Below are positions 34,601-45,990 of a DNA stretch of 64,000 nucleotides, piece after piece. The notes beneath the pieces were generated by a model. It saw only the letters and a program-made list of their open reading frames with translations, was not told where the DNA came from and did no database searches. A program made the translations under genes and the position numbers. This stretch comes from Pseudisothecium myosuroides (lineage: Eukaryota; Streptophyta; Bryopsida; Hypnales; Lembophyllaceae), in contig OX637294.1 in assembly GCA_951799445.1 (NCBI GenBank), positions 20,547,452 to 20,611,451 on the forward strand, read 5' to 3'. Positions within the stretch are counted from its first letter, which is position 1, and the number at the start of each line of letters is the position of its first letter.

Positions 34601-37091
34601 CTTTCCAGACTGAAATTCTTGATAACTTGGAGCACAAGGCTCCCTACAGACTGACCTGCCGCTGGGAAGAACAAATATGCGTACTTCGATTTCAGCGGAA
34701 AGTCTAAACTCCAAGAATTCGAAAAAAGACACAGAATGCAATACACAGAAAAAAGACACAGAATTCGAAACAGGAGAAAGATATCTTAATCCATCCAACT
34801 CCTGAAAAGTCTACTTACGGGGTCAATGGACCTATCCACGATGATGAGGTCGCATGTCTCTGATTGTCGGAAGTTCAGTGAGGAACCTTGTGCCTTGTAC
34901 TTCATCAGCTTATCCCAGAGTAAAGCGGCCACCTTGGTGGGTACAAGGTCACGAGCTGCTGTGGTCGTGGATGCATCCATAACGGACCTAGGAGCACGGT
35001 ATCGCACATAGGGAAACTCCTGAAACGAAAACACGGAATCCATCAGCGAGGAAACAAAACAAGCTCCAAATCACCAAAACTACACACTAATTGCCTATGA
35101 CAGTGCCAAAGTCAACTTAACACAACGGCGTACAAATACACGAATCTGCTAGCACCTTCAAGGATGCAAATACAGTGGAAAGTCGAGTAGCAATAGTCTC
35201 AATGCAAGCGTCATAGTCCCTTGTGCCCTCGCTATGTTCTCCAAATAACTGCTCCAAGGCAACATCATTGTCGGTTGTAAAGTACTGCAGCACGAAACAC
35301 CTCGGGCATCACATTCCTCGAATCAGCAGGCTCCACTAAGGCGAGTACGGCATGCACAAGCGCCACTGGCCACCTGAGGCAGTCCACAACTCCAGCAGAT
35401 CTGCCGTGGCAAAGGCATGTATCACCCGGCACAGCAACCAGGATACAACCAGATCAAGCGATAGGACCACTACAAGTGCCGTAAAGAAATACCTGCGTGT
35501 CTATGGCCAAGTACTCCAAATTCATCTGCATTAATGCACGCATACATCACGATAAGCGGCAACGAAAGAGCATGTCCCCGGATACCATGCCAAAGATGGA
35601 TGTAAAAAGAGAATCCGACGCCCAAATGCGAGTCGACTAGTCTAAACAAATGGAAGCCTACAGGTGGCAACCAGCTCACCTCTCGAAGTGCTCCAACTCG
35701 GGACAGAACAGATTGGTCGCCCTTGATTTGTTGAAGTAGGTGGCGATTTATGAGTGAGCTAAAATACACGTATGCTCTGGCAAACCCCGAAAAACAGTAC
35801 TCGTTGGTCCCGAATCCACATGAACAACACAGCAAGATGCCAACACACGTCTTTTGCAATCTCAAAATTACAAACTAGTACAGCCACTCCATCGGTGCCC
35901 ATGTCAACTGTAGCAGCACCCACACTCACAACGATCATGCAGATTGTTTCGCGATCTCCAAAGACAGTCACATTTCAAAGGGCCCGCCGCATGCGTACCC
36001 TAAGCAATATATGTTGACATGACCCCTACCGTAGCAGAACAGGGGAAAACATCTGCCAACGAAAACAGGTCGACGGATGATAACTCACTTCTTATAAAGA
36101 GGCGTTTTCCCTGACATGTCTTGCATGAATTTTCGTACGCTGCACACAGCAGTAATGAAAAATTTTACATCGAAGGGGAAGCAAGACAACCCAAGTACCC
36201 AACTGATTCTACTGTAAGTCCTTACGTGCATGTTTCCAACTCTTTCTAAGTTAAGCCTCAATGGACTCACAAATCTAATATCTAAATTTCCTTCACATAC
36301 ACGACTCTTTAAAGAGTTGTGCCGATGTGTGTGTACACAAACCAGTGCCTGATCAGGCAAAGCAAACATCGGAAGGCTATTCGTCACAGGCTTGTCAATA
36401 AGGTCATATCACCTGTCATGAGATGGCTGAATGAAGTACACTGCCTCAAGAGCAGGTAGGGGTTTTCTGCGTTTATTCAAATCCTCGACCACTGCAAAAG
36501 AGGGACAGAATCACGGTTCACGCTTTGTTCTCCTCTGGCTGGTTCCTGGCATCACGGCCCCACACTTGTACGAGTAGTCTACGAACTACAACATGAAAGC
36601 TCATTAACGACAAACATTATAAAGTAGGCAGTACCGAGAACATACACGAGATTCCTTCATCCGTGATGTCAGCCATCTTGCATGAGCATGATATCACTTT
36701 AACTGTCACTTCGTCCATAATAAGCACCTGCACACACATTGTTCAACGCTTCTCACTCTGCTAGTCTGCTTTGCCTTCCATATCTTCTTTCTCATTCCCC
36801 CGAGTGACTGCCCAACAGCCTACTCAACCACTCGTTATCCTGCAATTCGGAACCTAAAATTGTGCACTGAATATACACATCCGAGCGGATTGCAAACAGC
36901 CATGTAAGCTGCGAATCCGAGAGCTAAGGAACACCAACATCCAAAAAAGACATTGCATCACCGTCATTACAATCCCAATGGACGACGGCATCCTTACTTG
37001 CGTGACATGAAAAACTCCATATAAATTTGTACCTTCCAATCAACTGATGCCCTGCCAGTCCTGGCTGCTTTCAGCATCTCTTGCAGGAGCC
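31689..37091 (-). CDS. SEC1: SEC1/KEULE-type Sec1/Munc18 protein, at least 19 exons
   Basis: Minus-strand exons with GT-AG borders and matching phases: 37091-37033, 36727-36646, 36491-36413, 36139-36089, 35776-35680, 35525-35493, 35284-35156, 35019-34819, 34569-34486, 34246-34154, 34052-33976, 33742-33646, 33490-33365, 33133-33038, 32825-32700, 32597-32520, 32341-32121, 31972-31873 and 31768-31689. Family blocks include [96 protein letters not shown] and [15 protein letters not shown]. The protein binds syntaxin for exocytosis and cell-plate fusion. The first exon with the start codon was not found. In the last clear exon the family's GSTSLDDPPQF stretch appears about 10 bases short, shifting the frame and ending in RYAS-stop. 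A weak final exon may lie at about 31553-31490. Either a C-terminally altered gene or an early pseudogene. Confidence 0.85.
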
Positions 37092-38060
37092 CTGCACATG
37101 CTGCAGGGTTAGACTGGAGGATAATTGAGCGGCCGGGCGTTCGCTATCTTCAGCTACATGGAGGCAAACGTAAATCACCGTGACGCGACCAACTGCAACT
37201 GTGCAATAGAAACGGGTGTCACACAAGCTCCTAATTGTCTACCCTCCTGCGCATATGTCTCCCATGGTCGAGAAAGGAATGAACTAATACGGCCTTCCTT
37301 CCTGTCCTGCAAGAGACATGAAGTTTCTTCGACAATCCAGGCAGGCGAAATTCACACAAACCTAGAGGACAACAATACAACCTCCTACAAGCATCGACTA
37401 TCATCACTACGGACGCAGGATGTGTACATTTCCGTGTCAAGTTCAGACGACCCATGACCAAGCATCAGCAGGAAACCTCCGGAATGATACTGTCGCTATT
37501 GAGCTGGGACAGCAGGACAAGTTCGCACAATTTCAACATTTCATTTCAAGATTTCTCCACCCAGTGAAAAATTGCAGAATTCCAAGCAGACGAACGGAAG
37601 TAGGGTGTCTACGCGCTACCAGTTCGTCAGCAACTTTATCTGAGCATCCGGATATACCATTAATAGCCTCGACGAGTCTTAAGGACATGGGGTGTAATCT
37701 GAAAGACTCAACCGCAGCCCCAAAATTGCAGGCGGGCAGGGAGAGCCACCGACGCATGGAGATATTAACAATTTAGCAGACGCCGGGCTTCACTTAAGCA
37801 GGGGAACCTAGACTACGCCCCGGCACCCTCCAGTGCCAACGGGAGCTCGAGGTGATTGCTGGGCGAACGTCAATCGCTTATTAAGGAATACCGTAGCAGA
37901 AAGCAGGCGGACAATTGAAACAGTTGAAACACCAAACACGCGCATATTACCACTACACTGCTCCGCAATTCAAAATAAGAATAACTGATGTGTTATACAG
38001 GTCAAACCACAGAACATCAACGATTATCAGTGCAGCATGAGAAATGAAACTGTAGGACTC
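37092..38060 (-). other. Upstream region of SEC1, first exon not located
   Basis: SEC1 needs a start exon encoding roughly the first 20-25 residues. I could not identify it here. An ORF at 37757-37533 has no similarity and may be untranslated leader. Confidence 0.35.
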
Positions 38061-38062
38061 CC

Positions 38063-39713
38063 CTAGACAATTATTGAGGACCTCGAAACTTCTCTTTGGC
38101 TTTGCAGCGCTGTACCGTTAAAACCAAGTTATGCATGTCTAATGGCAATAAATGACAGCAAATGACAAGAAAGAGAAGAGGCGAGGAGAAATGAAAACCT
38201 GACCTCTCAAGTTTTCCGTGGCCTCATCCAACACCAAATTCAAAAGCTGGTCATATCCTTTCAATGTTCCTGTCACTGCCAGATCCCTCGATATTCAGTA
38301 TAATAGATATCAGAACAGAGTTCTTCCATTAAACCCCTACCAAACCAAGGATTAATAGTTTCAAAACGATAGCTTCAATTGAGCATATTGTGGGGCCAAA
38401 TAGATCACCAGAACGGCTAAACAACGTCGCATGTGTTTATCAAAAGACAAAACAAAACTGGCACAAATAAAATCCCAATACGACCTAAAGTGCTAACAAA
38501 CATGAGGCCCAAACTTGGGCTTATGGGAGAAATAATCGAGTCTTTTAATGAACGTGATGACATGAACCGATTTCTAACAACGATTGACTCTCCCGCTTCA
38601 TCTTTCAGGTCAGATGAATGCAAGTTGTCAACATACACTAGGCAAGACAACTAGAAGACTCGGCAGTACTGACAAATAACGTACAGGATACTAAATTAAT
38701 GTGAAGGATACTTATAAAGTTAAGCATATGCTAGTCGCTCTACTCCCTTAACACCAAAACTCCGGTGCAAGACTAAAATAAAAACAAACAGCAGACACCA
38801 ACACTGTACAGGCTACCGTAGCTCAAAACCATACGAGCTTGTACATTGAGAAATTCAATATACACATTCACTTCACATCAACAAGTTCTCGATTGTGTTC
38901 CAATACAGAAACAATTAAATTCACCTAGGTAAAATACTGCTGTAGTAGCCTAAACCCTAAACCCTGATACATTGGCTATGGTATATTCCAGCATTGTATC
39001 ATGTTAGAAAGCTCAGCATTTCGTAAACGACCAGAAAAAGCCCTTTCACTTATGATTGAAGTAACGAAGCTCACCATATCCTGCCAAACCACCCCCCGAG
39101 AGCAGTATCACGAGGGCAAAGAAGTTGGCGTACACCTGCAGGTCACAAACACCGTCAATATTCAGAAACTTTCAATTGAAATAGAGTTGTTTCAGTTTGA
39201 AATAAATAAACATCGTAATAAGTTAACCTGAAGTCGCACTTTGAAGCGCAGGTTCATCAAAATCTTTGGAGTGACCCGTCCAGGTCTTGCCGGGAGGTGT
39301 TTTCGTCCGAGAAGTCGATGCCTTGCGCATAAGATTCCTTCCACATACGATGGCTTCAAAATGTGGTGGCTCCTACGCAATCTCATCTTGGGTTTTCTGC
39401 CGTAGTGAACTGCCCTCCATTTCTCGTAGTGGGGCCTGATGAATGGCATACTAACCTCAGCAGGCCATCTTACGAGAATGTTGAGGAGACTACATTTTAA
39501 ATCGCTCCTCAGATCCAGAAGGCCGTGCTCCCAGTCAAAATCGAACCAGAATTCCGAGGGAATTCTGAGATAGTCCTCATAATACAACCTCAGTATAATG
39601 CTCTTCAATTCCCATGGAAGATCTCTAAATCGGGCTCGAAACAAATCAACATCTATGTCGGCAAAGGCGTCAATTGGAGGAAGCGTCGGCGGAGGCGGCA
39701 GAGGCGGAGACGG
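38063..39713 (-). pseudogene. LSm7-derived locus with an unrelated upstream exon
   Basis: Four consecutive minus-strand segments have compatible splice sites. 39713-39228 (162 codons, phase 0) starts after a CCCCCAG acceptor, has a Pro-rich head, RDLPWELKSIILRLYYEDYL and a basic tail KPKMRLRRSHH; its family is unknown. 39135-39075 encodes VYANFFALVILLSGGGLAGY, resembling a degenerate LSm first exon. 38275-38204 encodes VTGTLKGYDQLLNLVLDEAT plus ENLR, an almost perfect LSm7 Sm-fold segment. 38109-38063 reads into IIV-stop where LSm7 has LIVCRGTAV, two bases apparently missing. LSm7 is a subunit of the LSm1-7 mRNA-decay and LSm2-8 U6 complexes. No start codon is seen. Either a pseudogene next to an unknown exon or a chimeric gene. 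Confidence 0.55.
38947..38964 (+). promoter_or_regulatory. Telo-box-like CCTAAACCCTAAACCCT
   Basis: Two plant telomere-type units in a gene region; telo-boxes are common in promoters of translation and RNA-processing genes. It lies within the LSm7-like intron, so its role is unclear. Confidence 0.3.
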
Positions 39714-39895
39714 CTGGGGGAGGCGGCAGAAGCTTCGGGATTAAGTAACGTAAATCACATTTCAGATGGCACCAAAAAAATATTCTCTAGAATCAGTGAA
39801 AAACATTCTATGAGTTGATCAAAAAATCAATAAGATCGAACTAAATACAGTTCGAACAAAGCTACTCAAAACTGCTAGAAGAACAGAGGGCCCAA

Positions 39896-41069
39896 CTAAA
39901 CAATGAGAATGATTATTATATACACCATGCCACTAAAAGCGATCCACGGATCCACTTTATGCCGTCTCTCGTACGCCTTCCTTTCCGCTGATTTAAGTCG
40001 GTCTCGTTGAACTGTGTTATTGGCTGGAACAGCAACTCCAGTGGCATATGCATCATCCAACATTCGGGAAGAGTTTTTCGCAGACTGCCCCTGCAAAACC
40101 ATATGGTAGTATCTTAGCACTTGTGTAATCAAGTTGTGCATATAATCAATCCGTTGAGATCAAATAGCAATAACTTTTAGGGTGGACTGCCATCAACCAA
40201 ACGTTTCCCCTTCTTGCGCACCGCACACCTACCACGTGGAATCGTAAAAAAATTCGTTCACATAGTAAGAAAGTTGGTTCCCTTCTTGTGGAAACCATCC
40301 ACGTATTCACCAATTGTAGAATTGTAAACATTACTGTCTAGGCAAGTCAGAATAACTACGTGCAGTGGATGCGCATTACAGGGGAAGCCCTTGTTTCTAA
40401 GACATTCATCGTTAAATGCTTCGTGCATCACAAGATCTACATGATTCTTGAACCATTTTTCCTGTGGAAGATTTAAGACCCACTCATCGCTAAACTCGAA
40501 TCAGTTACCATAATTTGGAATTTGCTAAATAATTTGAAACCTGTGGTATGCGATCAATGGCAAGTCTACTGCACCTGCAAGATGTGCGCTCCGTCCCCTC
40601 TGGTGCGACGAAAAAGCTCGGCGCGCTCCTGCGCTTCGACTTGCCCTCGGTGTTGGCGCAGCAGGTAGAGTTCGAGCCCCGTGTTGAAAGACCCCAACTC
40701 CTCCGCGATTTGCTCAATGCGGCGCTTCCAGAGATCCCGATGTGCCTCCGCTAACACCTGGTTCGGCAACATCCTGTTCATGTCCGCGCTGGCAACTTGC
40801 AACTGCCCGATCTCCTTTCTCAGCTGCTCCAGGAGGTCCGGCGCCGCGGGTGCTTGTTGCCCCTGCGCATCCTGACCCCCTCCGATCCCGCGGTAACTAG
40901 GGCTCCTCGTGCTGCTGGGCTGTTGCCCTCCCATTTCCAATCGCTCCAGGCGCTCCAATCCATCGCGCACCATCGACAACGCCCAGCGAGCTTGGCTGTA
41001 CGCCTCATCCAAGGGCAGCGCCTCTGCTGCCACTCCCAAGCTCCCCGCCCCGCCATGATCCTCTGCCAT
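39896..41069 (-). CDS. Membrin-like Qb-SNARE with shortened C-terminal half
   Basis: Exon 1 (41069-40575, 165 codons) and exon 2 (40090-39896) have good splice sites (TTGCAG|GTGCAG and TTTTGCAG|GGGCAG) and join in phase 0. Exon 1 carries EAYSQARWALSMVRDGLERL, AHRDLWKRRIEQIAEEL and ERAELFRRTRGDGAHILQ, as in plant MEMB11/12. Exon 2 carries NSSRMLDDAYATGVAV, QRDRLKSAERKAYERR, HKVDPWIAFSGM and a short hydrophobic tail. Membrin acts at the cis-Golgi in ER-Golgi fusion. Compared with Arabidopsis membrin two pieces are missing: about 9 residues (FDEEAQ region) at the junction and 17 residues between RKA and ERR in the SNARE helix. The second is a clean in-frame loss. The tail after WIAF is also short. 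MAEDHGGAG at 41069 is the first ATG. May be a variant or failing gene. Confidence 0.75.
40258..40500 (-). other. Unexplained 80-codon ORF in the membrin intron
   Basis: Between the two membrin exons a minus-strand ORF encodes FEFSDEWVLNLPQEKWFKNH, then VMHEAFNDECLRNKGFPCNA and HVVILTCLDSN. The composition looks like real protein rather than random sequence, with an acceptor-like CTTCCACAG inside and a donor-like ATTG|GTGAAT. I do not recognise it. It may be an exon fragment of another gene inserted in the intron. Confidence 0.3.
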
Positions 41070-41099
41070 TGCTCTCCTCCCCAATTAATTCGAGCTCGG

Positions 41100-42040
41100 T
41101 TGCAATCATGGATCATAACGGAATTCCGCAGTTCAATATAAAATCTAGCTACAAGCTGCCTTCAGAGCCAAGACCATGAATTATATTCCCCTCAAATTAC
41201 TCGGTGATCCACTACAAAACCTGATTCTCCAAAGGTGCTCCAGCTGCGGTTCGAAGCACAACGCCAGAAATCTAATCCTTCTGTGATCAACCGCTACGGA
41301 AACCTAAATGAAACTCTGAGCAGAGACGTTGATGAAGTGCAGATCCGCAGCAAGGGGAAGGAAATGGTGGAACCGGCAGAGTAGATCAGGAGCGATGCAC
41401 AAGATGGGAGCCATGCACAAGACGAGAGCGCAACGCACGAGGAGAAATAGACTTCCTAATCAGAGGCGGATGAATAGGTGGATGGATGAAATATGAGAGT
41501 AGAGTGCCGTGCCGGCACGAATGAGTCTTCTTGCACACCTCTCTAATATTGCCTTCTCTAATATCACATCCTCACTTCTTTCACCAAACCTTAGAAAATA
41601 GATGTGCCTAGGTTGAAACCCACTTAGTATTCTTACTATTGACCATGAAAATTCTAAAATGTCCATCTATAGAATTTCTAAACAATTTTATAGTTAAATG
41701 TTCAATGACGAAAAAATACAAGATATTAAGAATAAAATTTGGATACAATAGGACATTTGTAAAAAATTTATAAACACAAAGGAAATATGCCCAATTTTAT
41801 ACCAGAGTATTCTATAACATGTTCTTCAATGTTATAAGATTTTGTATACAAATGTAATAAGCTGGTAAGGGATTTGATAAGTATGGAAAAGAACAACTTG
41901 ATGCCACCATTCTTATGATTTGGATACTTTTTAATGCAACTTTTATATGTCCAATGCTACATTATCACAACGTTATAGAATTTTAGAATCTAGACACTTG
42001 GTCATCTACAAATGGTCATGAATAGAAAATTATATACAAG
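41100..42040. other. Membrin promoter side and AT-rich spacer
   Basis: GC-richer sequence up to about 41460 is probably the membrin promoter and 5' leader. Beyond it lies AT-rich spacer with nothing recognised. Confidence 0.4.
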
Positions 42041-42215
42041 CATTAGAAGAAAACTTCATTGGTCTCAACAAAACCAACTTGATGAATTTTCTATGTTTTT
42101 TGTTTCCAACACAAAATTTAGCGCTAGGAAATACAGAATTTTGCGTATGGAAACAAAATACATAGAAAACACATCAAGTTGGTTTTATTGAGACCAACAA
42201 AGTTTTCTTCTAGTG
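42041..42215. mobile_element. Hairpin MITE, second CACTA-like family
   Basis: A 175-bp foldback starts CATTAGAAGAAAACTT and ends AAGTTTTCTTCTAGTG, with arms containing CCAACTTGATG and CATCAAGTTGG. It is flanked by AAG on both sides (42038-42040 and 42216-42218). Apart from one changed base the ends are CACTAG, again CACTA-type with a 3-bp duplication. The sequence is unrelated to the 3.9-kb family. Confidence 0.85.
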
Positions 42216-42711
42216 AAGGTAACCTCTCATTCAATTTTTTTCATTCACAAATGAGTGGCTTTGCTAAACAAATGCATCTATCGGAAGATGACTGAGGGTG
42301 ATAGCAAAAAACACTTCTACAATTTTTTGACACACATTTTAAATAGTTGTATCTTTTTCTTAAAACTTTTGAATTATAACTCTAAAAGATCCAAGATTTA
42401 TGAGTGAAATACTCATGACTATTGTACATTTGAAAGAATTTTTTGAATCTAAAAAAAACTTCTATATAGAAACATGTTACATTGGATTTTATCTATAGAA
42501 CCTTTTTTTCTTGAGGGCAAATGAACTTTTGAATATTAGAATATAAGGATATTTTTTTTAGTTATATGTTATAAAAACTAGCTTTTTTTAACTTACTTAA
42601 AAAATTTATCAAAAGAAGAAAAATAAGGCACAAAATTTAAAAAAAAATAGTAATTGATAGAATTGATGTTTTATATTGTTTAGTCAAAAACCAAAAAATA
42701 GTTAATATTAA

Positions 42712-43347
42712 CCCCTAAATGCCCAAGGCCTGCTTTAAGCTTCCTGAAATTTGCTCTAAATTGAACAAAAAGCCAACATTTTGATAAGTTGTATCAGTTT
42801 TTTAAAATTGTAACCGTACAAATTCAAACTAGACATGTTAGAAATCACATATATAGGAAAAGAAAACACAAGAATATCACTTATGGATTGAAAGATTATA
42901 ATGTTTGATCATGAGGGTGTTAAACTAAGAATTTCTTTCACTCCTTTTTTCACATGTCAAATCTAAAAAATTGGTCACCAAAAAAATATGAGGTTGAAGG
43001 ACCTAACATGCATAACTTTAATCAATTTATGGCTTCTCAAAAACTGCTCTACAATTTTTTTAAATGAATTTCTAATGTGATTTTTTCTCCAAGATCTAAT
43101 GTATTTGAGGCTCATTTCCAAGAGCCCTCAACACTACGGAAAGTCAAGATTGCAATGGGTACCCTTGCACAAAATCTTGAATAGAAAAATCATAATCAAT
43201 TTTCATAATCAGATTTTTGATGCTAAAATTAGACTTCCAAAAGAATTTTTCAAAAATATAAATGTCTAAAAATAGAAAATTTGTTAGGTTTTATTTAACT
43301 TCAAATTATTGTCAACACCCAAATTGGGTGCCTTGGGCATTTAGGGG
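42712..43347. mobile_element. TTAA-flanked element, 636 bp
   Basis: A perfect 18-bp terminal inverted repeat, CCCCTAAATGCCCAAGGC, is bounded on both sides by TTAA (42708-42711 and 43348-43351). No ORF of note lies inside. TTAA target duplication is diagnostic of the piggyBac superfamily, but the CCCC start is my only other hint. Confidence 0.7.
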
Positions 43348-43351
43348 TTAA

Positions 43352-44180
43352 AACCTCATCTCTTTCTTCAAATAATAAATATCTAATATTTTCTTCATAT
43401 TTGATAACTTATACTCATTTGTTCATTTGAAAACAATAACAATGCAAATAGAAATAACCATAACAAACTTTAATCTAGAAGTAACAAATAGAAATAGAAC
43501 TTTGATTTATTATGTTTAAAAAAAGAATGTCAAATAGATTTTTTTAATCCAGTTACAAAATGGTCACTTTATTTAGTGGTTAATGGGATTTTAATGAGTC
43601 AAGTTCACAACACTAATATAAGCAATGCATTGGAAGAAAGTTTTATGTTTGAATCCTAGTATGAATTTAATTGTCCAATGAAATATAATGTTGCAATCAA
43701 TTGGTGATTGCAAAAGACGCTTATATTATTTGTTGCCTTTTTTTAAATTGTAGAAATTAATTAGTTTTATCAATATTATGATTACAACTTGGTATTATTT
43801 TTTGGTTGAATTTGGAGAGTTTAGACATGTGTTTCCTCTCCATTTATCTATACAAACAAATGAAATTCACTTCTCATCCTTCTGACTTCTTTTCTAAGAT
43901 GTATTTGGTAGGTATTCTTGAATATTTTGTAGTACTCCAATTTTTATATTTTTCTAGTGAATTTCTACAAAAATGGTATACTCCACTCAAATTTACAAAA
44001 GAAAAAAGAAAGGCTACTCTATGTGACTTTTTTGTATCCATTGTTGTGAACTTACTATGAAGTCATGTATCAAAGAAAAATTGAATTTGCAATCATTCAT
44101 AAACTTACCACCAGAACATTCAAATTGTAGACCTCTTCAAGCATAGTCTCGGGCATTTGCAGTGTTATTTTTTGAAACCC
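43352..44180. other. AT-rich spacer
   Basis: No supported gene. The ORF at 43806-44060 has no recognisable motif. Confidence 0.4.
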
Positions 44181-45019
44181 TTCTACAAGAAACAATATGG
44201 AGGTTATGAGAATTGGCTATAAAAATTTAAGATTTTAACCCTAAGAAAAAGGTACTCAAAAGTATTGTCAAAATCCTCCAAATTGTTAAGTGTGACATAA
44301 CTTTGGGAATACTATTATTCAATCATTCTATTTATGAAAAATACCAAAAAAATATGATAGAACCACATTCTCCTTGTGTAGCCTTGGTAAAAATTTATGG
44401 CAATCCGAGTAGAATTCCAAAAGTTATGTATCCAAACTCAATCGTCAGACAATGTGTGACACAAAATAGTTCAAGTGCAATCACCCCAACACAAGGTACC
44501 AACCATGAAACTTGACACCATAACCTTCTCTTTTCACATGACACAATGTAAGGTAGGAGGCTTGAATTTGGGAGGGTCATTTAGAACCGCCATATAGACT
44601 CGCCTAGAATAAACATGAGGTGGTCTTTAAATGGACCTTCTATAGTCATTGAATGGATCAATAAAAAATTATTATTTATTGCAAGAGCCAATCATTGTCT
44701 TGCTTTCCCCATTTGTCTCTAGAAGTTGCAAGTGAACGGTTTATGAAAGACCTAGGGTCATAAATAGGGACCTATGACACATCTTGTTTGAAAATTCATA
44801 AGTAATTCAAAAATGCTTCAAAAAATACAAAACGACTTGTGTTACAATCAGAATCTATTTCTCTTTGTCTGGAAAATGAGCAAAAAATAATCCCATCCAA
44901 GAAACCACATGAAAAAGGCGAACTAGCCCTTAGATGCTCGCTTTTAGAGCCTGCTACCTTAGTCTAAAACAAGTAAATAAGTTTAAACTCAGTGCTTTGT
45001 TTATGGCAAATTTAGCCCA

Positions 45020-45230
45020 AAGCGTTTTTGTCTTCACCTCTCAGGCTATCAATTCTGGCAATGCCTAAACAACACTCTCTCTACTTCCTAATTGTACCTG
45101 CTTCCGATCCTTCCAGGCAATTCATTTTTCAAGAAAAACACCTAAGCTTCTTCCATCAAGATACTACCTACTTGTTGATTGCAGCTTTAATTAGCAGACA
45201 TTTACGTGACCTCAGCGTTGCACTCAATCC
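45020..45230 (+). repeat. Dispersed repeat R1, copy 3
   Basis: Contains CTATCAATTC, TTCCGATCCTTCCAGGCAAT and CATCAAGATACTACCTACTT; lies within duplication copy A. Confidence 0.75.
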
Positions 45231-45244
45231 GACGCAACCTAATG

Positions 45245-45451
45245 TCAAGAAGCAGAATCCGTGGAAAAATCAACAGCCCGTTTAGGTTTGATCTCCAGCT
45301 GGTCAAAATTCAAATCAACTAAGATTGCACCTCCAGTTTGCGAAAATCTTGACGAGATGCCAGCTCCAATGAATAAAACCGTCTCCATCTGCTCCTTGTC
45401 ATGGATCACAAAAGATTTGCTCACTAGCAAGAAAGCTTCATGCGGATGCAA
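45245..45451 (-). other. Conserved ORF downstream of proline-rich gene, copy A
   Basis: Encodes SFVIHDKEQMETVLFIGAGI, RFSQTGGAILVDLNFDQLEI and ends FSTDSAS. The equivalent in copy B (60728-60510) differs at a few positions and has a stop where copy A has Q of DKEQ. It follows the proline-rich ORF on the same strand and might be a 3' exon or untranslated region. Family unknown. Confidence 0.35.
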
Positions 45452-45455
45452 TTGC

Positions 45456-45990
45456 TCAAGTCTCCAGCATGCGATTTACCCTAAAGAGGCTGATCCCGCT
45501 CGGGATCCCGCTCGTGGTTGGCAGTCCGCAATAATGCTTTAGGCCGTAATTAAGAACGCACAAAGCCAGGAGCACTAAGAGCCATTCTATAACAATGAGC
45601 CTAATGGTTGATAGCTTCGAAGCTCGAGTTGGAGAGGTTATTGGTGCCTTAGATGCAGGAGCTGGCGAAAGAATCCTTGGTGGCAAGTCTCTCCCAGGCG
45701 TAGCATCGCTAGGAGAAATGATTGCTGGTCGCGAATTAGGAGGCGGCGGGGGAGGCCGAGGTGGATTTGAAGGGCTTGGTGCAGGAGCATTTCCAGAGTC
45801 AACAGCCGGCTCAGGAGCTGGTACCGCAACTAGCTTCCTCTCCGTGCGATCGTGCACCTTAACATATGGAGAACACTTGCGTGACTTGACATTGCCGGAA
45901 ACTGGAGAGTCGGAGGCTAACGCGTAGCAAGAAAATGTGAGGAGCAAAAGTGCAAAGAAAGCTTGTACTGCTCATCGCCTCGTCGCTTGA
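45456..45990 (-). pseudogene. Proline-rich membrane protein, copy A
   Basis: The open frame encodes a hydrophobic leader (LLTFSCYALAS), NVKSRKCSPYVKVHDRTER, VAVPAPEP, a Pro-rich block with PPRPPPPPPNSRP, RILSPAPASKAPITSP and a membrane segment (IEWLLVLLALCVL) with a short tail. So the design is signal peptide, Pro-rich ectodomain, single membrane span. The start is lost: upstream ATGs at about 45990 run into TGA where copy B has an Arg codon (CGA), and copy B's internal ATG is absent here. Unless it starts upstream by splicing, this copy cannot make its signal peptide. Role unknown; cell-wall or surface association is only a guess from composition. Confidence 0.6.

Noticed and set aside
44303..44515. 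70-codon ORF repeated at 59.6 kb
   Set aside because: The second copy does not keep the frame; the similarity is due to the segmental duplication.
45595..45927. Gly-rich plus-strand ORF
   Set aside because: Antisense shadow of the proline-rich gene.
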